From contig OZ243944.1 in assembly GCA_965214295.1 (NCBI GenBank), forward strand, positions 62,001 to 126,000: DNA of 64,000 nt. Direction: 5' to 3'. Source of the DNA: JAJDUF01 sp965214295 (lineage in GTDB: Bacteria > Chloroflexota > UBA11872 > UBA12225 > JAJDUF01). The position numbers and the translations under genes are program-made. Of the stretch, positions 26,301 to 32,119 are shown one piece after another. The notes below the pieces were generated by a model. That model was given only the letters and a program-made list of their open reading frames with translations, did no database searches and was not told the origin of the DNA. Position 1 is the first letter of the stretch. The number at the start of each line of letters is the position of its first letter.

Positions 26301-26576
26301 CCCGCCGCCAAGTACCTCATGCGGCTGCACAAGGACGACATGGGCGTGTTGGGCAAGGGGCAGGATCGCCGCATCGTGCATGTGCGTCAGATATGGGCTA
26401 CCACGGTGGTACTGGATGACCACAATGAAGCCGATGTTGATGCCCGCGAACGCCGGGGCGAAATGGATCGTAGCAAGAGCAGCTATTCGGCGAAGAAACT
26501 CCGGGAGCAGGGTTTCCGCAAGGTGCGTGTGGATGAGATCGGGCGCGTGCGGGACCCGAGGCCGCCGGCGCCATGA
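23346..26576 (+). CDS. cas9: type II-C CRISPR nuclease Cas9
   Basis: 1076 aa from ATG 23346, 6 nt after AAGGAGG; the open frame extends 23 codons upstream without family likeness. RuvC-I YRLGLDLGTNSIGW supplies Asp8. An Arg-rich bridge helix follows (RRVARGQRRRRDRYLQRR). RuvC-II VVEVGRD gives Glu508. The HNH domain carries Asp590-His591 (QIDHILPFSR) and Asn614 (AANQVKGN). RuvC-III DDHRHHAIDAFVVA gives His740/Asp743. The C-terminal ~250 residues form the WED/PAM-interacting region. All catalytic residues are intact, so it should cut DNA guided by crRNA:tracrRNA. Size and the absence of csn2 and cas4 fit subtype II-C. The stop overlaps cas1 by 4 nt. Confidence 0.96.
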   Translation: MRYRLGLDLGTNSIGWAAVTLDADDQPCGVLDMGVRVFPDGRDPQSQTSNAATRRVARGQRRRRDRYLQRRTDLVQALIACGLMPADKDARKQLAKLDPYTLRATALDQPLQPDELGRAIFHLDQRRGFKSNRKASGDDDSAAKQIGPKIEGLSKSIAESGARTLGEFLARQLKQGQTARFRPGVEFYPDRVMYEAEFAAIREVQESHQALSPDQWNTLHDIIFFQRPLRPVEPGWCRFEHGEKRAAKALPVFQEFRMLLEISNMKLQVGSEDRRLDAGERERALQRLRAGQDINLKKPVKALGLPSGATFNLSRGGRTIVKGDEATARLIEKKERGKKKQALFGKRWLTRSLDERNEIVRFLIKTEDPAEVHRKAMADWGLTDEQAKAVSEVALPSGYGDLSEKAIGKLLSHLEAGLGYSEAVIAAGYPHHSDFRNTEAHARLPYYGAVLERDAVGADPTKDPQVDGEVARYGRFPNPTVHIGLNQLRRVVNRLIAVYGKPEEIVVEVGRDLKANKEDRDRYRKQQREGRERNERYKEQLESAGGDNTPDMRLKLRLWEEQGEPPARRCPYTGKTLSFEMVVSERTQIDHILPFSRTLHDSRANMVVCVAAANQVKGNRAPYEAFGHSPPGYDYEAILARAAKLPGNKRWRFQPDAMEQFEDERDFLDRQLNETRYLSRTARTYLAYLYDEQTEGRVRVRAIPGHMTALLRRGWGLEGILRDSKDGEPSRKQRDDHRHHAIDAFVVANTTQGLLQRFARAAASQYDRINRLDAVAGKASPWAGFDRRQLQPYLDRLVVSYKRDRGTRGTAGRTTGQLHNETAYGFIEAPTGDVPSEVVTRRELATGATGWPKTRKHLESVRDDALRAALLALWDRVKAEGKKPAEFVERAANDGVLLNGQRQRVRRVRVVENLRVIPIKDHAGKPYKGYMPDSNEFVHVWRMRDRSWKLVVVSTFEANQSGFDIEDIERFRPTSSRGPYRGKPDPAAKYLMRLHKDDMGVLGKGQDRRIVHVRQIWATTVVLDDHNEADVDARERRGEMDRSKSSYSAKKLREQGFRKVRVDEIGRVRDPRPPAP

Positions 26577-27484
26577 TCGGCCGCGTCGTCGAGGTGGTAA
26601 GCGAGGGCCGGCACCTGGCGCGCTCCCACGGCTTCATGACCGTCTCGCAGGACGGGAATGAGGCGGGGCGGGTGCCCCTCGACGACATCGGAGTGCTGCT
26701 CTGCAACGCGCGCGGCCTCACCTACTCGAACAGCCTGCTGACGGAGCTGGCCCGGCGGGGCGTGGCCATGGTCTTGTGCGGGCCGCACTACCGCCCGGTC
26801 GCGTGGCTCTGGCCGCTGGAAGGCCACCACGTCCAGGCGCAACGCATGCGCCGCCAGTTGGAGGCGTCCCGGCCGCTCTGCAAACGGCTCTGGCAGGCCG
26901 TAGTGCGCGCCAAAATCGGTCAGCAGCAACGCTTGCTCACGCTGCTCCAGGCACCCGCCGACGATTTCGCAGTGCTGGCGCGGCGCGTCCGCTCCGGCGA
27001 CCCGGACAACGTCGAGGCGCAGGCGGCGCGGCGCTACTGGCCGCGACTCTTCGGGAGCGACTTCCGGCGCAGCCGCTTTGGGGACGGGCCGAACCCCTTC
27101 CTGAACTACGGCTATACGGTGCTGCGGGCCGCGACGGCGCGCGCCGTGGTATCCGCCGGCCTGCACCCATCCGTAGGCATTCACCACCATAACCGCAGCA
27201 ACGCTCTGTGCCTCGTGGACGACCTGATGGAGCCGTTCCGGCCCCTGGTGGACGCGGTCGTCGTCCGGCTGGTGCGCGCGGAGCACGAGGAGCTGACTCC
27301 GGAGACCAAGCAGCCGCTCGTGGAGGTGTTGACCATGGACATGGCAACGGACCGGGGAACGACGCCCCTCGGGACGTGCCTGGAGCGGGTTGCCCAGTCC
27401 CTTGCCCAAGCGTATGAAACCGGGCAGCCGGCCTTGGTTTTCCCCGGAGGGCCGCTGATGGACTCCATCCCGGCGGAGGGCTGA
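26573..27484 (+). CDS. cas1: CRISPR integrase Cas1
   Basis: A 303-aa metal-dependent integrase that, with Cas2, inserts new spacers. It begins MIGRVVEVVSEGRHLARSHGFMTV with the family's beta-rich N-domain (VPLDDIGVLLCNARGLTYSNSLLTEL) and continues with the helical catalytic domain: NYGYTVLRAATARAVVSAGLHPSVGIHH and NALCLVDDLMEPFRPLVD, which contain the Glu, His and Asp metal ligands. Translation is coupled to cas9 by the ATGA overlap. The integrity of cas1 and cas2 matters because the array holds only one spacer. Confidence 0.95.
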   Translation: MIGRVVEVVSEGRHLARSHGFMTVSQDGNEAGRVPLDDIGVLLCNARGLTYSNSLLTELARRGVAMVLCGPHYRPVAWLWPLEGHHVQAQRMRRQLEASRPLCKRLWQAVVRAKIGQQQRLLTLLQAPADDFAVLARRVRSGDPDNVEAQAARRYWPRLFGSDFRRSRFGDGPNPFLNYGYTVLRAATARAVVSAGLHPSVGIHHHNRSNALCLVDDLMEPFRPLVDAVVVRLVRAEHEELTPETKQPLVEVLTMDMATDRGTTPLGTCLERVAQSLAQAYETGQPALVFPGGPLMDSIPAEG

Positions 27485-27494
27485 GAGGTGGCCC

Positions 27495-27821
27495 GTGCTC
27501 AGTGGCTATCGGCTCATGTGGATGATGGTGCTCTTCGACCTCCCGGTGGTCACAAAGGCGGAGCGGCGGGCGGCGACGAAGTTTCGGAAGTTCCTGCTCG
27601 AACAGGGATTCGATAGGTGCCAGCTTTCCGTCTATCTGCGCTTCTGCGCCGGCAAAGAGCAGGCGGCAGTCTACACCCGGCGCGTCCAGGGGGCGTTGCC
27701 ACGCGCGGGCAACGTGCAGATCATCTACTTCACCGACAAGCAGTACGAAAACATCGTGAGCTTCGACGGCCCGGTCCGGCGACCGGCGAACAAGAATCCG
27801 CAACAGCTCACGCTGTTCTGA
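27495..27821 (+). CDS. cas2: CRISPR adaptation protein Cas2
   Basis: A 108-aa protein from GTG 27495, 10 nt after cas1. The ferredoxin-like fold is evident: MWMMVLFDLPVVTKAERRAATKFRKFLLEQGFDRCQLSVYLRFC, then NVQIIYFTDKQYENIVSFDG. Asp in LFDLP is the conserved metal-site residue. It bridges two Cas1 dimers in the integration complex. About 85 nt later comes solitary repeat R4, whose promoter-like element points back toward cas2 on the opposite strand. Confidence 0.94.
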   Translation: MLSGYRLMWMMVLFDLPVVTKAERRAATKFRKFLLEQGFDRCQLSVYLRFCAGKEQAAVYTRRVQGALPRAGNVQIIYFTDKQYENIVSFDGPVRRPANKNPQQLTLF

Positions 27822-27905
27822 GCATGGTCACGCCGTTTTTTGCGGCCGGAGCGCCTGTCGAACCGTCCCTGCTACCAGATAGGACCAGGGACACCCGGCA
27901 GGCGC

Positions 27906-27940
27906 AGTTTAGCCGCTGGGAGAGCGGGGGGCACCGCAGC
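27906..27940 (-). repeat. solitary degenerate CRISPR repeat R4, downstream of cas2
   Basis: A 35-nt match to the array repeat with five substitutions and one deletion. Begins AGTTTAGCCG and ends GCACCGCAGC on the plus strand. Minus-strand -10-like TAAACT is kept. It lies 9 nt from the stop codon of coiled-coil copy C. Confidence 0.72.
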
Positions 27941-27949
27941 CAGCGGCCG

Positions 27950-28498
27950 TCAGCCCCACAACCGCAGCAACGCCGCGAGGACGGTGAGCCCAGCCAGCAT
28001 CACACCAGCAAGGGTCCACGTCATCAGCCGGAGTTGGCGCTCCATATCAGCCCGCAGCCGCTCCCCGTCAGTCCGTAAGTCTGCAATGTCGGCCTTGGTA
28101 GCCAGGTACGGCAGGGTGGCCTCGAACCGCGCTTCCAGGCGCATCAGACCACCTTCCACGTTTCCCAGGCGTCCCTCTACCCCATCCAGGCGTTCCTCTA
28201 CCCCGTTCAGGCGCCCCTCTACCCTGTCTAGCCGCCCCTCTACCCCGTTCAGGCGCCCCTCTACCCCGTCTAGGCGCCCCTCTACCCCGTTCAGGCGTCC
28301 CTCTATCCCGTCTAGGCGCCCCTCTACCCCGTTCAGGCGTCCCTCTACTCCGTTCAGGCGTCCCTCTACTCCGTCCAGACGCCCCTCTACCCGTTCGGAT
28401 TGGCCTTCCAGTCGCCCGAGTTGGTTGTGAATTCCAGCCAGCGTCGCGGCGTCAGGTATCAGCGTGTCCGGTGCCAGTGCCGCCGTCTCGGTAGTCAT
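27950..28498 (-). CDS. long coiled-coil protein with C-terminal membrane helix (copy C)
   Basis: A 182-aa protein; ATG 28498 is chosen because it gives a start 20 nt downstream of the repeat-borne -10 box, and codons upstream run through the repeat. Residues ~37-113 are eleven 7-residue units of the V-E-G-R-L-D/N-G type, an ideal heptad coiled coil. Then come LMRLEARFEATLPYLATKADIADL, a second short coil, and a C-terminal hydrophobic helix. The ATKAD and TW-L core is shared with copies A and B. Predicted tail-anchored membrane protein with cytoplasmic rod; function unknown. The heptads are encoded by 21-bp tandem repeats and may vary in number between strains. Confidence 0.75.
   Translation of the reverse strand: MTTETAALAPDTLIPDAATLAGIHNQLGRLEGQSERVEGRLDGVEGRLNGVEGRLNGVEGRLDGIEGRLNGVEGRLDGVEGRLNGVEGRLDRVEGRLNGVEERLDGVEGRLGNVEGGLMRLEARFEATLPYLATKADIADLRTDGERLRADMERQLRLMTWTLAGVMLAGLTVLAALLRLWG
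28160..28390. repeat. 21-bp tandem repeats encoding heptads
   Basis: Eleven consecutive 21-bp units of the CCCCTCTACCCCGTCTAGGCG type, 80-95% alike, lie inside the copy C gene. Period equals one heptad, so copy-number changes keep the frame. Not a CRISPR array: no unique spacers. Confidence 0.85.
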
Positions 28499-28517
28499 TG
28501 CTTTCGCTCTCGCTGCC

Positions 28518-28553
28518 AGTTTAGCCGATAGGAGATCGGGGAACAACCGCAAC
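28518..28553 (-). repeat. solitary CRISPR repeat R5, promoter-like, before copy C
   Basis: A full 36-nt copy with only four substitutions from the array repeat. Minus-strand TTGTTC and TAAACT are 17 nt apart; the predicted start would be about 13 nt before ATG 28498, with GAGAG as a weak ribosome-binding site. It therefore looks like the promoter of copy C. Confidence 0.78.
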
Positions 28554-28622
28554 CCCCGCCATCCCGACATGGAAAGCGCCTGCGCCTACGCCAACGTACC
28601 GATGTCGTTACGGCATCCAAGA

Positions 28623-29150
28623 TCAAGACGATGTTCGGTTTTGGCGCCATAGGAACCTCTTGAATGTCAGATTCCTGTCAGTACGTCCAACGTACCAGCC
28701 AGTGCCGATGCCGGCAGCCACACCGACGACTGTGTTGAAGAGCACACCGGTTATCAAGCTGTACGTGGTCACATAGTGCAAGAAGTAGATTCCATATCTA
28801 TGCAGGAATATGTCGGCCACTATCGCAGCAACGCCGGCGAGCGTACCGGCGAACGTGCCGACGGTGGCGGCGCTGATAACACTGACGAGCCTGCGGGCGC
28901 CGGCAATTGGGCCGACGACCGCTCCGACGATTGGCCCGATAGGAACGCCGACGAGCAGGCCCATCATGCTGCCGGCTACCACGGCGAAGCCGACGCCCAG
29001 CGATTCATCCGAGGGGGTATCAATGGTTAAGACCAGAATAATATGGTATAACACGGAGCCGGTCACTCCGATTATCACGCCAGCGATTGCACCGGCGATG
29101 AGGCCGGCGGCTGCTCCGACGATTACGTTGCCGATAACTGACCACTTCAT
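28623..29150 (-). CDS. glycine-zipper-rich membrane protein
   Basis: A 175-aa very hydrophobic protein. Gly-x-x-x-Gly/Ala repeats dominate (VGAAAGLIAGAIAGVIIG, VGVPIGPIVGAVVGPIAGA, GTFAGTLAGVAAIVA, VVGVAAGIGTGW), in about four to five membrane segments, with a basic C-terminus. Glycine-zipper proteins can oligomerise or form pores; that is only a possibility here. Start ATG 29150 lies 26 nt from the TATACT of solitary repeat R6. Base composition is lower in G+C than the neighbours. No homologue recognised. Confidence 0.65.
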   Translation of the reverse strand: MKWSVIGNVIVGAAAGLIAGAIAGVIIGVTGSVLYHIILVLTIDTPSDESLGVGFAVVAGSMMGLLVGVPIGPIVGAVVGPIAGARRLVSVISAATVGTFAGTLAGVAAIVADIFLHRYGIYFLHYVTTYSLITGVLFNTVVGVAAGIGTGWYVGRTDRNLTFKRFLWRQNRTSS

Positions 29151-29175
29151 GTCATGACGTTACCGCGCCTAGGGC

Positions 29176-29210
29176 AGTATAGCCGCTGGGATATCGAGAG
29201 CAACCGCAGC
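29176..29210 (-). repeat. solitary CRISPR repeat R6, promoter-like, before the glycine-zipper gene
   Basis: A 35-nt degenerate copy. Minus-strand TTGCTC and TATACT (a better -10 than in the array repeat) are 16 nt apart, giving a start about 18 nt before ATG 29150. It shares 27 of 28 bases with R7 over CCGCTGGGATATCGAGAGCA and the following bases. Confidence 0.72.
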
Positions 29211-29241
29211 GACATGATCACGCGCGAATCCTCGCTCCTCG

Positions 29242-29529
29242 CTAGACAGTAATCCGCAGTTGCATCCCCAAGGCACGGGTAATTCGCATCACTGTGGCAA
29301 AGGTGGGGTTGCCGTTTTCGGACAACGCCTTGTAAAGTCCCTCGCGGGTCATCCCGATTTCACGGGCCAGGCGGCTCATGTTTTGAGCGCGCGCAATATC
29401 GTTCAGGGCAGCGCGAATCAGGCTGCCATCTCCTGGGTCTTCCTCTGCACACGCTTCGAGGTACAGGCATACATCCTCTTTGGTGTGCAGGTGATCGGTG
29501 ATATCCCAGCGGGTGAATGTTTCGGACAT
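29242..29529 (-). CDS. HigA-like antitoxin (helix-turn-helix)
   Basis: A 95-aa protein of the addiction-module antidote type: an acidic start (WDITDHLHTKEDVCLYLEACAEED), then an Xre-like helix-turn-helix MSRLAREIGMTREGLYKALSENGNPTFATVMRITRALGM. Such proteins bind the toxin and repress the operon. It follows the toxin gene by 3 nt. The pair lies between solitary repeats R6 and R7. Confidence 0.88.
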   Translation of the reverse strand: MSETFTRWDITDHLHTKEDVCLYLEACAEEDPGDGSLIRAALNDIARAQNMSRLAREIGMTREGLYKALSENGNPTFATVMRITRALGMQLRITV

Positions 29530-29532
29530 ATC

Positions 29533-29826
29533 TTACCTCCAGTCCAGCACCAATCGTTTGGCGCGTGCGATGTCGCGCTGTTGGCTGTCCTTGTCACCAC
29601 CGCAAAGCAGGACAACAATGGTTGTGCCCTTGTGCAGGAAATAGAGACGATAACCCGGTCCGTAATGGACGCGCATCTCGGATATGCCATCGCCTACGAG
29701 CTTGGTGTCACCAAGGTTGCCTAGCGAAGCGTTTCTCAAGCGAGCGTTGATTCGGGCGACCGCACGTCGGTCCCGCAAGCTGCGAATCCAGCGCTTGAAG
29801 GTGGCGCTTTCGACTACATCCACCAT
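29533..29826 (-). CDS. HigB/RelE-like toxin
   Basis: A 97-aa protein of the RelE/HigB mRNA-interferase fold, in the toxin-first order of higBA loci: FKRWIRSLRDRRAVARINARL, GNLGDTKLVGDGISEMRVHYGPGYRLYF, then IVVLLCGGDKDSQQRDIARAK. The Arg in MRVHYGPGYR and the C-terminal Lys/Asp/Lys cluster are the usual active-site region. A near-consensus promoter and a dyad operator lie immediately upstream. Confidence 0.88.
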   Translation of the reverse strand: MVDVVESATFKRWIRSLRDRRAVARINARLRNASLGNLGDTKLVGDGISEMRVHYGPGYRLYFLHKGTTIVVLLCGGDKDSQQRDIARAKRLVLDWR

Positions 29827-29832
29827 GCCGAT

Positions 29833-29861
29833 ACTGTAAACTATAGTTCACAATTTGTCAA
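29833..29861 (-). promoter_or_regulatory. higBA promoter and autoregulatory operator
   Basis: On the minus strand TTGACA (29861-29856), 17 nt, TACAGT (29838-29833). Between the boxes lies the dyad TGTAAAC-TATA-GTTCACA (29835-29852), a likely binding site for the antitoxin. Confidence 0.7.
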
Positions 29862-29906
29862 AGGTATTTCGGGCAGTTGCTCGTTCCTTCACACCTTCCG
29901 CGCCGA

Positions 29907-29940
29907 GCTCAACCGCTGGGATATCGAGAGCAACCGCAAC
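29907..29940 (-). repeat. solitary degenerate CRISPR repeat R7
   Basis: A 34-nt partial copy matching R6 almost exactly over its inner 28 bases but with the promoter -10 end lost (GGTTGAGC instead of GGCTATACT). It sits 25 nt from the stop of the methyltransferase gene and is the outermost copy seen. Confidence 0.65.
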
Positions 29941-29965
29941 GACTATGGCTTGTAGCCGGTCCTGG

Positions 29966-30613
29966 TCACTGGTCATGGCTGGTGGCCACGATGATCTCGC
30001 TCGGCACGCCCCATTGAACCACAACCTCGCGCCTGGCCAAGCGGAATCCGGCCTGCCGCACCAGGCCGGTCAGTTGCAAGGGGCGGCAGCCGCCACAGCC
30101 CTCCGGACTGATGGTGTAGAGCAGCTTCCAGAGCGCGATCAAGGCCCGGCTGGAACGGGTTACTCCTTCGGTGAGCGTGACCAAAACGAGGCGACCGCCC
30201 GGCACGAGCACGCGCCGGAAGTCGTGCAGGAGGGCCGGTAGGTCCGGTGCCGGCAGCAGATCAAGCACGTAGGCGGCGAATAGACAGTCAAAGCTGGCGC
30301 TGGCATAGGGCAACCGACGCGCATCGCCCAGACACACCGGAGTCCCGGTGCGGGTACGGGTGAGGCGGAGCATTACCGGCGAAACGTCGAGGCCGATGGC
30401 AATCCCGTCGGGCGCGACGGCCGCCGCGATGGGGGCGTGCTCTTTGCCGGTACCCACGCCGACGTTCAGCACGCGACAGCCGGGCGTCGGGGCTAACACG
30501 GCCAAGGCGCGAGTTTTGGCACGGCCCTCGAAGCGCCCGGCCCAATCCTGATACGCGCCCAAGCGATCATAGTAGCGCCGGGCCGCCTCACGCGAGATGG
30601 TGTCCTGGATCAT
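29966..30613 (-). CDS. class I SAM-dependent methyltransferase
   Basis: A 215-aa protein from ATG 30613 (GGAGAG just upstream; ATG 30649 would add 12 residues). It is UbiE/Methyltransf_11-like: motif I VLNVGVGTGKEH, acidic motif II GLDVSPVML, motif IV ASFDCLFAAYVLDLLP, and post-motif VLVPGGRLVLV. The start SREAARRYYDRLGAYQDWAGRFEG resembles small-molecule or quinone methyltransferases. Substrate unknown. It marks the end of the CRISPR island with normal chromosomal composition. Confidence 0.82.
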   Translation of the reverse strand: MIQDTISREAARRYYDRLGAYQDWAGRFEGRAKTRALAVLAPTPGCRVLNVGVGTGKEHAPIAAAVAPDGIAIGLDVSPVMLRLTRTRTGTPVCLGDARRLPYASASFDCLFAAYVLDLLPAPDLPALLHDFRRVLVPGGRLVLVTLTEGVTRSSRALIALWKLLYTISPEGCGGCRPLQLTGLVRQAGFRLARREVVVQWGVPSEIIVATSHDQ

Positions 30614-30660
30614 CGCTCTCCACTCGGAAGCCGGTCGGCCAGTGTACACGTATACCGCGA

Positions 30661-31149
30661 TCAGCGGAAGCGGCGCTTGAGGATGCGGACCACCGCTTTG
30701 TGCTCGTTGGCCGGAATGTGCAGCGTGTGCGGTCGGTTACCCTTGCGCGGCGTCAAGACGATCCGGTTGCCACGGGTATCGAAGCGGCGGAACTCGCGCC
30801 AGAGGCGCGGTGCAGTGTTATTGATCGCCACCCCACGGTCGGTCAGAATATAGCGCATGGGCAAGGCGAGCACGAGGAGCGCACCGGCGAGGGCGATATA
30901 CTCGGTACCGGGCAGGTAGTAGCCTTGGCCGAGGACATAGCGCTCGATCTGTCCCAAGGCGACATACGCGGTCAGCAGCAGCAGCAGTCCCCGCAGCACC
31001 AGGAGACGGCGCAACGGGGACAGCCGGGTTTCGTAGAGGATGCTGCCGGACCGACGAGAACCGAAAGGGAACCAGACGCGGAGCAGCATTAATGAGAGCA
31101 GGAGGCTGACAAAGCTACTACCGAGCAGTTCGAGCCAGTTGTCGGGCAT
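30661..31149 (-). CDS. small membrane protein with PH-like C-terminal domain
   Basis: A 162-aa protein from ATG 31149. Two or three membrane segments are visible (FVSLLLSLMLLRVWF; LLVLRGLLLLLTAYVAL; IALAGALLVLALPMRYILT). A soluble tail starts at TDRGVAINNTAPRLWREFRRF and ends in basic residues, the pattern of bacterial PH-like membrane proteins. Function unknown. Divergent from yebC. Confidence 0.65.
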   Translation of the reverse strand: MPDNWLELLGSSFVSLLLSLMLLRVWFPFGSRRSGSILYETRLSPLRRLLVLRGLLLLLTAYVALGQIERYVLGQGYYLPGTEYIALAGALLVLALPMRYILTDRGVAINNTAPRLWREFRRFDTRGNRIVLTPRKGNRPHTLHIPANEHKAVVRILKRRFR

Positions 31150-31274
31150 GCGGGTTGCTCCCGTGGCTGGTGCTCGGATGCTAACACACGACGACCGGGG
31201 CGACAATGGCCGGCAACCGACGCTCGTCCGCTGCCGGGCACAGGGCGGTGGGGGACGGAGTGCAGCGTAGCCGG

Positions 31275-31290
31275 TGATATACTCATACGG
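31275..31290 (+). promoter_or_regulatory. extended -10 promoter of the yebC-ruv operon
   Basis: TGATATACT at 31275-31283 combines the TGn extension with TATACT; no good -35 is visible, as is usual for extended -10 promoters. GGGGAGG precedes the yebC start at 31339. Confidence 0.5.
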
Positions 31291-31338
31291 AGACGCCGGG
31301 CGTGGAGTGCCGGGGTTGGCAGCGGGGAGGAATCGGGT

Positions 31339-32091
31339 ATGGCTGGTCATTCCAAATGGGCACAGATCAAACGTCAGAAGGCCGGCAACGACGCCAAGCG
31401 CGGCCAGCTGTTCACCAAACTGGGCCGGGAGATCGAGATCGCCGCGCGCGGGGGTGGTGGTGATCCCGCGACGAACGTCCGGCTGCGTTTTGCCATCCAG
31501 CGTGCCCGGAGCTTCAATATGCCGGCCGATAATATCGAGCGGGCCACCAAGCGCGGTATTGGCGAGACCGACGACGCCGTGCAGTATAACGAGATCACTT
31601 ACGAAGGGTATGCCCCTGGGGGCGCGGCCCTCTATATCGAGGTCGTGACCGACAACCGCAACCGGGCAGTGGCCGAAGTGCGGAGTGTGCTGACCCGCGC
31701 CGGTGGGAGCCTCGGTGAGTCCGGGTGCGTGGCGTGGAATTTCGACCAGCGCGGGGTCCTGATCGGGTCGCTGACCCCGGAGCAGGATGCCGACGAGCTG
31801 TCGCTGGCGGCAATTGACGCCGGTGCCCTCGACATCATGCAGGACAACGGCACGCTGGAGGTCCACACCGCGCCGACGGACCTGGAGGCCGGTAAGCAAG
31901 CGTTGGAGGCCGAGGGGTTAGCGGTGACCGAGGCCGAGGTGACCTTCATTCCCAAGAGCACGGTCAAGCTGGAGTCGCGGCAGACCGAGCGGGTAATGCG
32001 GCTGATCGAGCAGCTCGAAGAGTTCGATGACGTGCAGCGGATCCACACCAACCTCGACATTGCCGAAGCCCCGGTTACCGCAGCGGCCTAG
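31339..32091 (+). CDS. yebC: YebC/PmpR/TACO1-family protein
   Basis: A 250-aa protein with the family start MAGHSKWAQIKRQKAGNDAKRG, the conserved FTKLGREIEIAARGG and FNMPADNIERATKRGIG segments, and GGAALYIEVVTDNRNR. Family members act as transcription regulators or ribosome-associated translation factors; which role applies here is unknown. First gene of the yebC-ruvCAB-queA cluster, an order shared by many bacteria. Confidence 0.95.
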   Translation: MAGHSKWAQIKRQKAGNDAKRGQLFTKLGREIEIAARGGGGDPATNVRLRFAIQRARSFNMPADNIERATKRGIGETDDAVQYNEITYEGYAPGGAALYIEVVTDNRNRAVAEVRSVLTRAGGSLGESGCVAWNFDQRGVLIGSLTPEQDADELSLAAIDAGALDIMQDNGTLEVHTAPTDLEAGKQALEAEGLAVTEAEVTFIPKSTVKLESRQTERVMRLIEQLEEFDDVQRIHTNLDIAEAPVTAAA

Positions 32092-32119
32092 CCTCGGTCG
32101 GCACATCCGTTCCGGTAGC

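Noticed and set aside
28160..28390. Regular 21-bp repeats could be taken for a CRISPR array
   Set aside because: Units are contiguous with no unique spacers and encode coiled-coil heptads in frame.
22352..29940. Integron-type gene cassettes with attC sites
   Set aside because: The repeats are 34-36 nt copies of the CRISPR repeat without attC-like paired inverted core sites, and no integron integrase is present.
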